From assembly GCA_020852255.1 (NCBI GenBank), contig JADZBD010000002.1:514549-578548 (forward strand): DNA of 64,000 nt, in the 5' to 3' direction. The translations under genes and the position numbers were made by a program. The notes under the pieces were generated by a model. The model searched no databases. It was not told where the DNA came from and was given only the letters and a program-made list of their open reading frames with translations. This DNA is from Bacteroidia bacterium (GTDB taxonomy: Bacteria > Bacteroidota > Bacteroidia > JADZBD01). This document shows, one piece after another, positions 52,124 through 62,250 of the stretch; within the stretch, counting starts at the first letter, position 1, and the number at the start of each line of letters is the position of its first letter.

Positions 52124-52904
52124 CGAACTCCGGAAAGCAGACAGTCTTCTGGCCGCCGGAAATCATCTCCAGGCTGAACTGGAATATGAGAGAGTATGGT
52201 ATTATTCACCGGATCCTGATCTCAGAGACCGTGCTTTAATGCAAAAAGGTCTTTCGAAGAAAATGTCTGGTGCTTTTCATGAAGCAGCGCTCACCTTTGC
52301 ACGGATTCCTGTCAGGGATGGGAAAGATTCTCTGAATTTCTTCACCCATTATGAAATTGCACTCTGTTCATATCTTGCAGGGGATCTGTTCAATGCAGAA
52401 GAACATCTGATGCGCTTAAAAGAAGTAGTAAAGAGCCGTGAACTGAAACAACAATCGTTGTACCTTGACGTCATTGTGTTTACTGAAGGAGAAAAATGGG
52501 AAACAGCACTCAGCTCCTGGTTGGAGTATTGCAGGGTGAATAAAAAGGACAGCATGACTTTTCATCTGATACGGTCTGAAGAGGAACTGCAACTGAAGAG
52601 CGAACGAAAAGCCCTCATTCTTTCTCTCCTGTTACCCGGACTCGGGCAGGTGTATGCCGGCAAAGCCTGGAGAGGGTTATCCTCGCTGGTGCTGGCAGGA
52701 ATGGCGGTGGGATATGGGGTGCTCTCCGTGTCGCAGGGTGTTTGGCTCACGGCCTTTTTTACAGGATTTACATATTCGGTACGTTTTTATTCCGGGGGCG
52801 CGCGCTATGCCATGAAGCTCGTCCACGGGGTAAATGAACAAAAGAAGCGGGAGTATAAGAATGCGGTGCGGGATCACCTGTTAAAGCTCGAAGGTGCCTT
52901 TTAG
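52050..52904 (+). CDS. Exported TPR/PGLG-motif protein, second of two paralogs
   Basis: About 284 residues with a signal peptide (MTSPGNRSWWTFGFLCMIFTAGFG) encoded in the +1 frame inside the 3' end of the upstream gene. TPR-like helices at about 25-150 (ADSLLAAGNHLQAELEYERV) lead to PGLGQVYAG (196-204) and a following pair of membrane helices (SSLVLAGMAVGYGVLSVS). The layout mirrors the upstream protein, suggesting an old duplication. ATG 52050 is chosen, as it gives a full signal peptide; TTG 52032 and ATG 52101 are alternatives. The role is unknown. It ends 12 nt before the next gene, whose own -7 box begins right after the stop. Confidence 0.65.
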   Translation: MTSPGNRSWWTFGFLCMIFTAGFGNELRKADSLLAAGNHLQAELEYERVWYYSPDPDLRDRALMQKGLSKKMSGAFHEAALTFARIPVRDGKDSLNFFTHYEIALCSYLAGDLFNAEEHLMRLKEVVKSRELKQQSLYLDVIVFTEGEKWETALSSWLEYCRVNKKDSMTFHLIRSEEELQLKSERKALILSLLLPGLGQVYAGKAWRGLSSLVLAGMAVGYGVLSVSQGVWLTAFFTGFTYSVRFYSGGARYAMKLVHGVNEQKKREYKNAVRDHLLKLEGAF

Positions 52905-52912
52905 TAAATTTA
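52905..52912 (+). promoter_or_regulatory. -7 box variant inside the YidD-like locus
   Basis: TAAATTTA ends 4 nt before ATG 52917, directly after the upstream stop. It suggests an internal leaderless promoter for the last two genes. Confidence 0.4.
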
Positions 52913-52916
52913 CTCT

Positions 52917-54527
52917 ATGCGGATATTCTTACTACTTCTGATGACTGCTGCGCAGATCGCGGCACAATCGCCGCCGCTGCGTATTGAAATTGAAGCAGGG
53001 CAAAGCGATGATTACTATGTAGTACCCGCCGCCGGTCTGGGACTGGTGCTTTTCTATGCAAACAACGAAAAACGCGTGAAGGATAAAAACGTATTTACCT
53101 TTGAAATGTACAATACCGAACTTCAGCAGACATGGAAAAAGAATTTTCCCGTTACTTCCGGACTGGAATTCTGCAAGTACACTACAGAAGGCAGCCGGCT
53201 GTATGTATTGCTGACGGAAGAAAAAAAGAATTCCGTTTTTGAGATCATCCATCTTGATCTTTCCTCCGGCGAAATCATATCCATCACCGGCCGGGTACCA
53301 TACAAAACCCGATTCGAGGATTTTGTAGTAGTGAGCGGGCTTGCCTATCTCGGAGGCCGGACACTTCCCACCGAAACAACCGTTTTTGCGCGTACATGCT
53401 TTACCTATGCCCTTTGCTGCGTGCCGGCATTCTTCGGGGGATTTGAATTTAAATTCCAACCCGTACTTTACGTTGCCGACGTTAGCAACGGCGGACGATC
53501 CCAGCCATTGGTACTTCCGTACAGCGGCTCCGCCGCGATCACCGATCTGGCCGCCGACACTATATCCGGACTTGCACAAACCGTTATTCTTCACCGTCCG
53601 GATAAAAATGAATTCAAAATGGAAGTAAAGGATTTCCGGGGGAAAGATCTTGCCGGAAGCATCCGGATCAGTTCGGGAGGGAACAACGAACTGTTATACG
53701 GAAGAGTGAATCCGCTGGCAGATAAAGGCAAACTGGTTATCGGAACGTATGGTTTACCCGTTAAGTACAAATCGTTCAGTGAACGGCTGTCGAGAGCCTC
53801 CGGCAGAACCAGTGCACCTGCCACATCCAACGGACTATTCATTGCAAAAATCGCTGAAGGTGAACAGGAGTACATCCGTTATTATCCATTTTCCGGCTTT
53901 CAATCTTTCTGGAACGACACCAAAGATCGCTTCCCGGGGGCGAATGAAAATAAAAAAACGGAAGGTCGCATAGGATATCATCTCCTTGTTCACAATGTGA
54001 TCGAACGAAACAATGAATATATCGTAATTTCTGAAGCCTACTTTCCCGAATATGAAACACGAACGGATTATTATTTTGATCCGAATGGTAACTATGTTCC
54101 ACGCACCACACAGGTGTTTGTAGGATACCGTTACACCCATGCCCTCATTGCCGCATTCAGCAAAGATGGGGAGAAGTTGTGGGACAACTCTTTCGAGATT
54201 ATGGACATTCTTACATTCAATCTTAAGGAACGCGTAAAGGTGATGTTTGAGGGCGACAATATTGTACTGGCCTACAGCATTGCCGGAAGTATCCGTTCGA
54301 AAGTTATTTCCGGAAACCAGGTAGTGGACGGGAAACAGACCACAGTAATAGAAACCAATTACCCTGAGGACCTTGTTAAATCATCCTGGGGAAGTGATAT
54401 GGAATTCTGGTATGATAATTATTTTCTGACCTGGGGATTCCAGCGTATTAAAAATTCCGGTAAGGACGGAAATGGAAAAAACGGCAAACGAACAGTTTTT
54501 TATTTCAACAAGATCGCGTTTCAGTGA
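52917..54527 (+). CDS. Exported protein, beta-rich, unknown function
   Basis: A 536-residue protein with signal peptide MRIFLLLLMTAAQIAAQS. It is rich in beta strands (GLVLFYANNEKRVKDKNVF, SRLYVLLTEEKKNSVFEII, YVVPAAGLGL), with repeated patterns that could be a beta-propeller, for example the terms EKLWDNSFEIMD and GRIGYHLLVHNVIER. A cysteine pair (CFTYALCC) in the first third is notable. No catalytic motif is recognised. It lies between the PGLG paralogs and the barrel-like protein and overlaps the latter by 56 nt if the early start is used. Part of the same plus-strand locus as the exported YidD-like protein. Confidence 0.6.
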   Translation: MRIFLLLLMTAAQIAAQSPPLRIEIEAGQSDDYYVVPAAGLGLVLFYANNEKRVKDKNVFTFEMYNTELQQTWKKNFPVTSGLEFCKYTTEGSRLYVLLTEEKKNSVFEIIHLDLSSGEIISITGRVPYKTRFEDFVVVSGLAYLGGRTLPTETTVFARTCFTYALCCVPAFFGGFEFKFQPVLYVADVSNGGRSQPLVLPYSGSAAITDLAADTISGLAQTVILHRPDKNEFKMEVKDFRGKDLAGSIRISSGGNNELLYGRVNPLADKGKLVIGTYGLPVKYKSFSERLSRASGRTSAPATSNGLFIAKIAEGEQEYIRYYPFSGFQSFWNDTKDRFPGANENKKTEGRIGYHLLVHNVIERNNEYIVISEAYFPEYETRTDYYFDPNGNYVPRTTQVFVGYRYTHALIAAFSKDGEKLWDNSFEIMDILTFNLKERVKVMFEGDNIVLAYSIAGSIRSKVISGNQVVDGKQTTVIETNYPEDLVKSSWGSDMEFWYDNYFLTWGFQRIKNSGKDGNGKNGKRTVFYFNKIAFQ

Positions 54528-56862
54528 TCTAAGGAAAAGCGGAGGAATGTTAATTCTTCTGCTTCTGGCCGGATGCTTCTGCATGCAGGGGCAGATCCCG
54601 TTCATCCGCGCATGCACCGATGCATCGCTGCCGGACTCAATGAAAGGAAAATACCCGGTTGAGATCAGCAGCGGAACGGAGTACCTCCCCTACCTTCGTC
54701 CGGACCAGGTGGTAGTCATCCCAACGTCCTTCCTGGCTACTTCCCCCACCAAGGAAGAGATCCAATTCTTCTTCCGGAGAGCGGTTCCCGGTTTACCGGT
54801 AAATCCGGACGGTGCTCCCGGTCTGCTGTTTCACCTGATGACAGAGCAGAGCCTGCTCCGGTTCTCCGGGAAGACACGTATTAAGAATGCCGGAAGTTCA
54901 TCAAAGATGAAGGATCTCTTATCTCAGTATCTGGAATCGGTTCCGGAACTTAAAATCTGGATGAATTCGCCAGCTGCACTGACGCATCCGGACGACAGTA
55001 TTTCGCTGCCCGGAGAAGACTCCCTTTTAATTTCCGCCTGTGAACAATTGTGGAGAGCCGAAGAATATCCGCTCGCTATCCGGATTGCATTTTATCAATA
55101 CCATATACTTGGTAACGACACAACGGCACTCTTCCTTCTGACGGAAGGCATTAGAAGGATGATCTACCGTCAGCCGGGTACGGCGTATAAGGGATTCGGA
55201 TCGGAAGCCGCACGTTCCGTGCTTCGCACAGGAGGCATTTTCCGCGACCTCCGCTTGCTGGAACCCGATACTACCGGAAACAAGTATGCACATGGTGCCT
55301 TCACGCTGGCGGCAGGTGCACCTTTGCTGGAAACATACGGAGAGATGATGGAGTACCTCCTTCGGCAGTTCCGTCGTATTCCCGTAAATGAGATGCATTT
55401 AACCGCTGCCCTCTGGTACGCTCGTCATCACGGTAAACGGGACTCCTGCCTTCAGCGCTATCTGAAAGAAAAGAACATTCTTCACCATGCCTTTGCAGAT
55501 GCCATGCTGAACAACCGCCTGCAAGGAACCATCCGGGAGAACAGCCGGGATCTGAATTACCTGTTCCCTCTTGAAAAATACATCCGGGAAGAAAGCGGTC
55601 TGAAGAAGCAGGACTCATCCCTCCTGCCATTCGATGCTTCAACAACTTTTCTTAAGACGTTCAAAGGCCCGGTTATATTTCTGGAGGATGTACGGCGCTG
55701 GCATCCGGAAGAATACAGGCGTATTGAATATTTCCGGCGTATCTGCGCCGGCCCCCTTATGGAGGAGGTTTCCGAGAGTGAACATTGTACGGGCTTTATA
55801 CTTAATGCCATTGAAACGGATACTTCCGTATGGCGTAAGAAAAACCCATTTTACGCTGATCCGTTGTTATGGGAATGGATGGAAAAGGAAAATCTGCGCT
55901 CCGTTGCTTTCACAGACCCTTACCTGTGGGAGAATCCTGACCGGGTTAAAAATACGATATGGTATTACATCCCGCCCCTCTATCCTTTCCTGATCCCCCG
56001 GTATGCACTGGAACTAAAAGACGGATCTCCTTCCTATGCGTACGGAGTGCAATCCATTCGTTTTGATGTACGCGACCCTGTTCCTGTGCGGGTAAGTACA
56101 GAAACGCACTGGAAAAAGATCCGGAAGCTTCCTTATGAAAATCTCTTTTACTATGCCTCAGGAGAACTAAAAGACGGGCGCGACAGGAACCGTGGTTTCA
56201 ACGGCAAGAAAAATGTGTTGTATGCTGAACCTGTTCCGGCGATTCATAATGGCATTTACCGGATCACCTATTCAAGAAGCCTGGGAAAATATTTGCACGC
56301 TGAAGCCGGTTTTGGGTATATTTCAAAACGAGGCAGTTTTAACGAAAGCTGGACAGACAGCAATGAGGTGGAATTTACCGGGCATTTTACCTACCTGTCC
56401 GAAGGCATTACCTGGAGCCTTGCTCTTACCATGCACAGCAGATCTTCCGGTGTACCTGCTCCTGCCGGACTCTATTACTCACTTGGAACGGAACGGATTC
56501 AGAACACCTTTTCAGAGATTCCCGACTCCACCGGTGCCGCCTTAACCTATCGGAATCTTGAAACAGCGTTTACTTTCACGGGGGGAGGAAAGATCATGCT
56601 GCATCACTCCCTTCTCATTGACATTGGTGTTAAAACCGGGTTCAGTTTTGGCAATATCAAACCGCTGGCCTCGGCTTCAGCATACCGGGTTCCTCTGAAA
56701 AAATATCCCGATTCCTACCTTTGGGATCCCTCGAATGATTTCCATTATTTCGCCAGCACCGACGATGTTGGGGGAACCGGCAACAATTCATTCGCGACCA
56801 TGCGGCTATTCCACTCTCACTGGATCTTTTATCCGGTGATCCGTGCGGGCTTTCTGTTTTAG
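54472..56862 (+). CDS. Putative outer-membrane lipoprotein or barrel protein, unknown function
   Basis: Up to 796 residues. The hydrophobic MLILLLLAGCFCMQG, with a lipobox-like LAGC, begins 25 residues in. ATG 54547 follows GGAGGA, an unusual Shine-Dalgarno-like sequence for this phylum. ATG 54472 gives positive charges before the hydrophobic core but overlaps the upstream gene. Either start is possible. The middle is helical and mixed. The last about 200 residues have outer-membrane-barrel-like strands (ITYSRSLGKYLHAEAGFGYI, YPVIRAGFLF) ending in Phe. The stop overlaps the convergent DUF1571-like gene by 4 nt. No family was recognised. Confidence 0.6.
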   Translation: MEKTANEQFFISTRSRFSDLRKSGGMLILLLLAGCFCMQGQIPFIRACTDASLPDSMKGKYPVEISSGTEYLPYLRPDQVVVIPTSFLATSPTKEEIQFFFRRAVPGLPVNPDGAPGLLFHLMTEQSLLRFSGKTRIKNAGSSSKMKDLLSQYLESVPELKIWMNSPAALTHPDDSISLPGEDSLLISACEQLWRAEEYPLAIRIAFYQYHILGNDTTALFLLTEGIRRMIYRQPGTAYKGFGSEAARSVLRTGGIFRDLRLLEPDTTGNKYAHGAFTLAAGAPLLETYGEMMEYLLRQFRRIPVNEMHLTAALWYARHHGKRDSCLQRYLKEKNILHHAFADAMLNNRLQGTIRENSRDLNYLFPLEKYIREESGLKKQDSSLLPFDASTTFLKTFKGPVIFLEDVRRWHPEEYRRIEYFRRICAGPLMEEVSESEHCTGFILNAIETDTSVWRKKNPFYADPLLWEWMEKENLRSVAFTDPYLWENPDRVKNTIWYYIPPLYPFLIPRYALELKDGSPSYAYGVQSIRFDVRDPVPVRVSTETHWKKIRKLPYENLFYYASGELKDGRDRNRGFNGKKNVLYAEPVPAIHNGIYRITYSRSLGKYLHAEAGFGYISKRGSFNESWTDSNEVEFTGHFTYLSEGITWSLALTMHSRSSGVPAPAGLYYSLGTERIQNTFSEIPDSTGAALTYRNLETAFTFTGGGKIMLHHSLLIDIGVKTGFSFGNIKPLASASAYRVPLKKYPDSYLWDPSNDFHYFASTDDVGGTGNNSFATMRLFHSHWIFYPVIRAGFLF

Positions 56863-57749
56863 AATTTATACCCCTGATACTCTTTGCTGAACTCCACGTC
56901 CGGGATGTTCACATTGGCCTGTAACATATGGTATTCGTAGGATTCAAAGAGTCCCTGATTATCATATATTTTGGTGTTGACGGGAAGAAAGGACTTTTTG
57001 TTGATCATGATTGTAGTTTTGCGGGCGTAGGCATTCGGAATACGGATTACCTGTCCCGGCTTAACATCGTAAAAATCCTTCATCTTTGTGTTTCCCTCCA
57101 GAATCATGTATTCCGCCACTCTTTTTTCCCTGGCTATCTTTAAAAGATTGTCTCCCTTCCTGACTGTATAATCTATGAATGCAAATTCAGGATATTCGAG
57201 AGATACGAGCCAACAATCATTTCCGTTCCATGTTGCACTTCCCACCAGCTTTATATGCTTGTTAAAATCATTTCCTGCCCGCTGCATTGCATTCCGTATA
57301 ATATCTTCAAAGTAGGTAAAGCCGATTTCAAAAATCGTATGATGCTGACCTTCCCGCATAATAGATCCGTAGGGATCGAGGTTAAGATTAAAATAAGGGA
57401 ATCCACCCGGGTTTACGAGTGCCTGTCCGTTATTCCATCCCTCTTTCCATAAAACTTCCGGTCCATTGAGTTCCAGGTAGATCTTTCGCGGAGACTTTAC
57501 GTACTTCCCCTGTGAGCCGTAATTCATCAGCTGTCCCTTGATTCGTTCCAGAATTTTCATTTTGAAACGCATTGCTCTGACATTACTCATTGAATCCAGC
57601 ATTTGAGTAATAACCGTTTTGCAATCAGGTGCTGAATGCGCAGGTACCCCGGATTTCTCAACGGTATAGCTGAAGCCAGTTCCGGCCGTTATAAGCACCA
57701 GCAGGATAATGCGGACGGATTGTGAGGTTACTTTCCGTGAAATCTGCAT
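56859..57749 (-). CDS. Exported DUF1571-like protein with an embedded LysM domain
   Basis: A 296-residue protein with a signal peptide (MQISRKVTSQSVRIILLVLITAGTGFS). Residues about 42-190 and 241-296 look like one LolA/DUF1571-type lipid-binding beta fold (RFKMKILERIKGQLMNYGSQ, YLELNGPEVLWKEG, then TIMINKKSFLPVNTKIYDNQ). Between these, at about 193-239, is a LysM domain (DYTVRKGDNLLKIAREKRVA, VKPGQVIRIPN). LysM binds the glycan chains of peptidoglycan, so this looks like a lipid or lipoprotein carrier docked on the wall. It starts 20 nt after infB and is probably the last gene of the rimP-nusA-infB transcript. Confidence 0.75.
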   Translation of the reverse strand: MQISRKVTSQSVRIILLVLITAGTGFSYTVEKSGVPAHSAPDCKTVITQMLDSMSNVRAMRFKMKILERIKGQLMNYGSQGKYVKSPRKIYLELNGPEVLWKEGWNNGQALVNPGGFPYFNLNLDPYGSIMREGQHHTIFEIGFTYFEDIIRNAMQRAGNDFNKHIKLVGSATWNGNDCWLVSLEYPEFAFIDYTVRKGDNLLKIAREKRVAEYMILEGNTKMKDFYDVKPGQVIRIPNAYARKTTIMINKKSFLPVNTKIYDNQGLFESYEYHMLQANVNIPDVEFSKEYQGYKF

Positions 57750-57769
57750 AAGGTCGGAACAGTGCAGGT

Positions 57770-60475
57770 TTACAGTTTTTGCTTTACTTCCAGTAATTCG
57801 TATCCTTCAATAATGTCTCCCACTTTGATATCGTTAAAATTCTGGATGTTGAGTCCGCATTCAAATCCGGCTGCCACTTCCCTGGCATCATCCTTGAATC
57901 GCTTCAATGATCCAAGTTCTCCGGTATAGATTACAATACCGTCTCGGATCACGCGTACTTTATTATTCCGGCTGATTTTACCGTCAAGCACCATACATCC
58001 GGCCACGGTTCCCACCTTAGTGATGTTAAAGACTTCCCGGATCTCGATATTACATAGGATCTTTTCCTGAAATTCCGGCGCAAGCATTCCTTCCATAGCA
58101 TCCTTAATCTCATTGATGGCGTCGTAGATGATAGAATACAGGCGAATATCAATTTGCTCCTGTTCAGCCAGTTTACGCGCATTCACGGTAGGACGAACCT
58201 GGAAGCCCACGATAATAGCATTAGATGCAGAGGCCAGCATGACATCCGACTCGGAGATGGCACCAACCGATTTGTGAATCACCTTCAGCTGTATCTTTTC
58301 TGTTGATAGCTTGATGAGGGAATCCGAAAGCGCTTCGATAGAACCGTCCACATCACCTTTCACGATTACATTGAGTTCCTTGAAGTCTCCAATCGCAATC
58401 CTTCTTCCGATCTCGTCCAGTGTGATATGCTTGGTTGTGCGGATGGACTGTTCCCGCTGCAGTTGCAGGCGTTTGGAAGCGATATCGCGCGCTTCACGTT
58501 CATCATCCATTACATTGAACCGGTCTCCTGCCTGGGGAGCGCCGGTAAGACCAAGGATCTGAACCGGAATAGACGGACCCGCTTCTTCTACAATCTGGCC
58601 CCGTTCATTATACATTGCTTTGATTCTTCCCGAGTAACATCCGGCGAGCATTACATCACCCACCCGCAAGGTTCCTGCCTGTACGAGGATGGTAGCTACA
58701 TACCCCCGGCCTTTATCCAATGAAGATTCGATGATGGTTCCAGTGGCCAGCCGTTTCGGGTTGGCCTTCAAATCCAGCATATCCGACTCAAGCAATACCT
58801 TTTCGAGGAGGGTATCAATATTCAATCCTTTCTTTGCGGAAACTTCCTGACACTGGTATTTTCCTCCCCATTCCTCCACCAGAATATTCATTTGCGAAAG
58901 TGCCTCACGGATCTTTTCTGCGTTCGCTCCCGGCTTATCAATTTTATTGATTGCAAACACCATTGGTACACCTGCAGCCTGTGCGTGGTTAATTGCTTCC
59001 ACGGTCTGAGGCATCACACTGTCGTCTGCTGCCACTACAATAATCGCTACGTCCGTTACTTTTGCACCTCGTGCACGCATAGCGGTAAAAGCCTCGTGAC
59101 CGGGAGTATCCAGAAAGGTGATCGTTTTTCCGGAATCCAGCTTCACATTATAGGCACCAATATGCTGTGTAATTCCTCCAGCTTCACCGGCAATCACGTT
59201 CGACTTTCGAATATGATCCAGCAAAGAGGTTTTTCCGTGATCCACGTGACCCATTACCGTTACAATGGGCGGGCGGGTGATCAGTTCATCCGGCTTATCC
59301 TCTTCCTCCCGGATGGCCTCCTGCACATCTACACTCACAAATTCAACCTTGAATCCAAATTCTTCGGCTACAATCACAATGGTTTCAGCATCCAGTCGCT
59401 GATTGATAGAGACGAAGAGTCCCAGCGACATGCAGGAGGAAATAACCTGCGCCACGGAAATACCCATCATGGTGGCCAGTTCGTTTGCGGTCACAAACTC
59501 AGTAACCTTAAGCGTTTTGGACTCCGTTGCGGTAATTTCCGCCTGCTCCTGCAATTTTCTATTGATTTCCGTGCGCTTCTCCCTGCGGTACTTAGATGCT
59601 TTTGATTTTCCTCCACTGCTCAGGCGCTGCAGGGTTTCCTTTATCTGCGCCTGTATTTCCTCTTCTGTCAGTTCCACCTTTTCGTCGCGCCGCTTCCCAC
59701 GACCCTGCCTTTGTACACCTGCACCGGTTTCCGGTGCTCCACCTTCCTTCTGAATCCGTTTACGCTTCTTTTTCTTGTCTTTCCCGAACGCCTCATTAGA
59801 AGATGCCACTGGTTTTTTCTTCTCCTCAACCGGTAAATTGATCTTTGCAAGAATCTTAGGCCCTTCCAGTTTCTGATAATTCGTTTTCAGGAAATTATCT
59901 TCCTCCGGTTTCTTCACCTCTACAGGCGGTATAATCACTTCCGGTTTCTCCTCCGGAGTTTCCTCCGTTTTAGTTGCCTTTTTAGTGGTTTTCTTTTTCT
60001 TGGGTGTTTCCTCCGGTTCTTCCTTTTTTGCTGTCTTTTTTGCTTTAGATTTTGTGCCACCTACCGCTTCCAGATCAATTTTACCCTTCACGCTTACCTT
60101 CACCGCATCGGAATCTACTTTAGCTTTGATTACCTCTTCAGGTTCTTCCTTTTTTGCTTTTTTTGCAGAGGAGTCCTTAATCATGAGTTCTTCCTCCTCT
60201 TCCCGGCCCGGCCGCTGCGTAACATCCACATCATCCAGGGTCAGCGACTCTTTTTTCGCTTTCACCGTAGTGGAGATTGTTTTGGCATCCTCCTTATCTT
60301 TCTTTTCACTCTGGAATTCGTCCAGAAGCAACTCGTACATCCGCTGGGTGATCTTGGTATTGGGATTACTTTCGATCTTATGCCCTTTGGCGGCGAGGTA
60401 CTCAATAATGTGGGGCATGCCCACATTGAGTTCCTTCAGAACTTTACTAAGCCTTATGCTGGCGGTTTCTGTCAT
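57770..60475 (-). CDS. infB: Translation initiation factor IF-2
   Basis: A 901-residue GTPase that places initiator fMet-tRNA on the 30S subunit. Residues 1-60 are the IF2_N domain; about 60-330 is a lysine- and glutamate-rich, low-complexity stretch that is common in Bacteroidota. The G domain has GHVDHGKTS at 409-416, DTPGHEAF at 456 and NKID at 510-513. Domains II-IV follow with the fMet-tRNA-binding C-terminus ([10 protein letters not shown]). Length and domain order are normal. It starts 7 nt after the nusA stop and forms the conserved rimP-nusA-infB unit. Confidence 0.97.
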   Translation of the reverse strand: MTETASIRLSKVLKELNVGMPHIIEYLAAKGHKIESNPNTKITQRMYELLLDEFQSEKKDKEDAKTISTTVKAKKESLTLDDVDVTQRPGREEEEELMIKDSSAKKAKKEEPEEVIKAKVDSDAVKVSVKGKIDLEAVGGTKSKAKKTAKKEEPEETPKKKKTTKKATKTEETPEEKPEVIIPPVEVKKPEEDNFLKTNYQKLEGPKILAKINLPVEEKKKPVASSNEAFGKDKKKKRKRIQKEGGAPETGAGVQRQGRGKRRDEKVELTEEEIQAQIKETLQRLSSGGKSKASKYRREKRTEINRKLQEQAEITATESKTLKVTEFVTANELATMMGISVAQVISSCMSLGLFVSINQRLDAETIVIVAEEFGFKVEFVSVDVQEAIREEEDKPDELITRPPIVTVMGHVDHGKTSLLDHIRKSNVIAGEAGGITQHIGAYNVKLDSGKTITFLDTPGHEAFTAMRARGAKVTDVAIIVVAADDSVMPQTVEAINHAQAAGVPMVFAINKIDKPGANAEKIREALSQMNILVEEWGGKYQCQEVSAKKGLNIDTLLEKVLLESDMLDLKANPKRLATGTIIESSLDKGRGYVATILVQAGTLRVGDVMLAGCYSGRIKAMYNERGQIVEEAGPSIPVQILGLTGAPQAGDRFNVMDDEREARDIASKRLQLQREQSIRTTKHITLDEIGRRIAIGDFKELNVIVKGDVDGSIEALSDSLIKLSTEKIQLKVIHKSVGAISESDVMLASASNAIIVGFQVRPTVNARKLAEQEQIDIRLYSIIYDAINEIKDAMEGMLAPEFQEKILCNIEIREVFNITKVGTVAGCMVLDGKISRNNKVRVIRDGIVIYTGELGSLKRFKDDAREVAAGFECGLNIQNFNDIKVGDIIEGYELLEVKQKL

Positions 60476-60482
60476 AGAATGT

Positions 60483-61733
60483 CTATTCGAATTCTGCTTT
60501 TAAAATATTGCGCACTTCTTTCACTGTTTCCTCCTCGAGGTCCGTACGTTTCACGAGATCGTCTACGGAAAGTTCGAGTACCGACTTGGCCGTATCGCAC
60601 CCGATACCCTTGAGTTCATCAATGATCCATCCGTCAATCTCGTCTGCAAACTCTTCCAGATCCACGTCTTCAGAATCCTCATCGGTATCGCGGTAGACGT
60701 CAATCTCGTATCCCGTGAGTTTTCCGGCGAGTTTGATATTATGTCCCCCCTTTCCGATGGCAAGCGAAACCTGGTCGGGCTTAAGATAAACCTCCGCTCG
60801 CTTACTTTCATCATCGAGCTTAATGGAGGTTATTTTCGCGGGGCTCAGAGCCCGTTGAATAAACAGGGTAGAGTTATTGGTAAAGTTGATCACATCAATA
60901 TTCTCATTCCTCAATTCGCGTACGATGCCATGAATACGTGACCCTTTCATGCCCACACAGGCACCCACCGGGTCAATCCGGTCATCGTAGGATTCCACAG
61001 CCACTTTAGCACGTTCGCCGGGTTCCCTCACGATGCGTTTGATGGTAATGAGTCCATCAAATACTTCCGGCACTTCTTGCTCGAACAAACGTTCAAGGAA
61101 GAGTGGCGACGTACGGGAGAGGATAATCACAGGATTATTATTCTTGAGTTCTACTCCGGAAACCACGGCGCGCACATTATCACCCTTCTTAAAGAAATCC
61201 GACGGAATCTGCTCCACTTTGGGAAGGATCAGTTCATTGCCTTCGTCATCGAGCACCAGTAACTCCCTTTTCCATATCTGATAAACTTCACCGGTCACGA
61301 TCTCGCCGATCCTGTCCTTATACTTCTTGTAAAGGTTGTCTTTTTCCCGTTCCAGGATCTTAGAAACCAGGTTCTGGCGGACAGACAGAACCGCCCGGCG
61401 GCCGAAGTCATTAAGATATATCTGGTCGGTCACTTCTTCGCCCAGTTCAAAATCAGGTTCAATTTTTTTTGCTTCGGTAAGGCTGATATGCCTGTTTTCA
61501 TCATAATCGAAACTATCTTCAGCAAATTCATCATCTACAATCTCTCGGCGGCGCCATATCTCCACATCCCCTTTGTCCGGGTTCACGATGATGTCAAAAT
61601 TTTCGTCGGAGTTGTAACGCTTTCTGATCATACTGCGGAACACATCCTCCAGGATGCTCATCAGGGTTACGCGGTCGATGTTCTTGATCTCTTTGAATTC
61701 TGAGAAGGATTCGATCAGGTTGATGTTGTTCAT
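60483..61733 (-). CDS. nusA: Transcription termination/antitermination factor NusA
   Basis: A 416-residue RNA-polymerase-associated protein. The N-terminal NusA domain ([20 protein letters not shown]) is followed by an S1 domain ([20 protein letters not shown]), KH1 ([20 protein letters not shown]) and KH2 ([18 protein letters not shown]). The C-terminal part holds helix-hairpin-helix-like residues ([19 protein letters not shown]). The acidic loop repeats of the Escherichia coli protein are absent, as usual in this phylum. It influences pausing and termination and may act on the hairpin in its own operon leader. Gaps to neighbours are 8 nt (rimP) and 7 nt (infB). Confidence 0.97.
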   Translation of the reverse strand: MNNINLIESFSEFKEIKNIDRVTLMSILEDVFRSMIRKRYNSDENFDIIVNPDKGDVEIWRRREIVDDEFAEDSFDYDENRHISLTEAKKIEPDFELGEEVTDQIYLNDFGRRAVLSVRQNLVSKILEREKDNLYKKYKDRIGEIVTGEVYQIWKRELLVLDDEGNELILPKVEQIPSDFFKKGDNVRAVVSGVELKNNNPVIILSRTSPLFLERLFEQEVPEVFDGLITIKRIVREPGERAKVAVESYDDRIDPVGACVGMKGSRIHGIVRELRNENIDVINFTNNSTLFIQRALSPAKITSIKLDDESKRAEVYLKPDQVSLAIGKGGHNIKLAGKLTGYEIDVYRDTDEDSEDVDLEEFADEIDGWIIDELKGIGCDTAKSVLELSVDDLVKRTDLEEETVKEVRNILKAEFE

Positions 61734-61741
61734 TGTTTTGT

Positions 61742-62188
61742 TTATTTGAACGTTATGGTTTTTTTGGTTTGTTTTATTTCCGGGTATTCAAACCGGTGAC
61801 GTATCACCGGGTCATTCTTCCATTTTGGCTTTTCTTCGATCTCAATTCCCTGTTCATCCGCCGCACTCAGTATGCCCTTTTTCTTCTTTCCGTTTTGCAG
61901 CAGTACCTCCACTACGCGCCCCACGTTTTTGATGTACTGCCTTTGTACTACGAAGGGCTCCTCCAATCCTGCGGAAGAAACCTCCAGTTCAAAATCCTCC
62001 ACATCCCGATCCAGTGTGGCCTCTATCTTCCGGTGCAGTTCGCGGCAGTCGTCTATTCGTACTCCCTGATCTGCATCCACTCTCACAAGTATCCGGTTAC
62101 CCGGACTCACCTTCACATCCAGCAGGAACAGCGGGGAGCCGCTCAGATGCTCTCTGCAAATTTCCTCCACTCTTTCGGCTGCGATCAT
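61742..62188 (-). CDS. rimP: Ribosome maturation factor RimP
   Basis: A 148-residue protein with the two-domain RimP pattern: VDADQGVRIDDCRELHRKIE and DFELEVSSAGLEEPFVVQRQ in the N-terminal alpha/beta domain, then an SH3-like C-terminal part (GRVVEVLLQNGKKKKGILS). RimP binds the 30S subunit during assembly. It opens the rimP-nusA-infB operon. The leader of about 55-60 nt holds a terminator-like hairpin (62206-62230) between the promoter and the ATG. Confidence 0.93.
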   Translation of the reverse strand: MIAAERVEEICREHLSGSPLFLLDVKVSPGNRILVRVDADQGVRIDDCRELHRKIEATLDRDVEDFELEVSSAGLEEPFVVQRQYIKNVGRVVEVLLQNGKKKKGILSAADEQGIEIEEKPKWKNDPVIRHRFEYPEIKQTKKTITFK

Positions 62189-62197
62189 TGAACCTTA

Positions 62198-62230
62198 TAC
62201 AAACAAAAGAGGGGCTTTTGACCCCTCTTT
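62198..62230 (-). terminator. Terminator-like hairpin in the rimP-nusA-infB leader
   Basis: AAAGAGGGG (62206-62214) pairs perfectly with CCCCTCTTT (62222-62230) over 9 bp around a 7-nt loop. On the minus strand the stem is followed by TTTGTTTG. It lies between the promoter at 62251-62281 and the rimP ATG at 62188. The flanking genes diverge, so no gene needs to be terminated here. Attenuation of the operon, perhaps by NusA, is the inference. Confidence 0.65.
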
Positions 62231-62250
62231 ATTATACCGTATCTACCCCG

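Noticed and set aside
54541..54546. GGAGGA as proof of start ATG 54547
   Set aside because: Shine-Dalgarno use is rare in this phylum, and this start lacks positive charges before the hydrophobic core; both starts were left open.
58892..59605. Plus-strand 237-codon reading frame opposite infB
   Set aside because: Antisense to infB; cysteine- and histidine-rich translation typical of a shadow frame.
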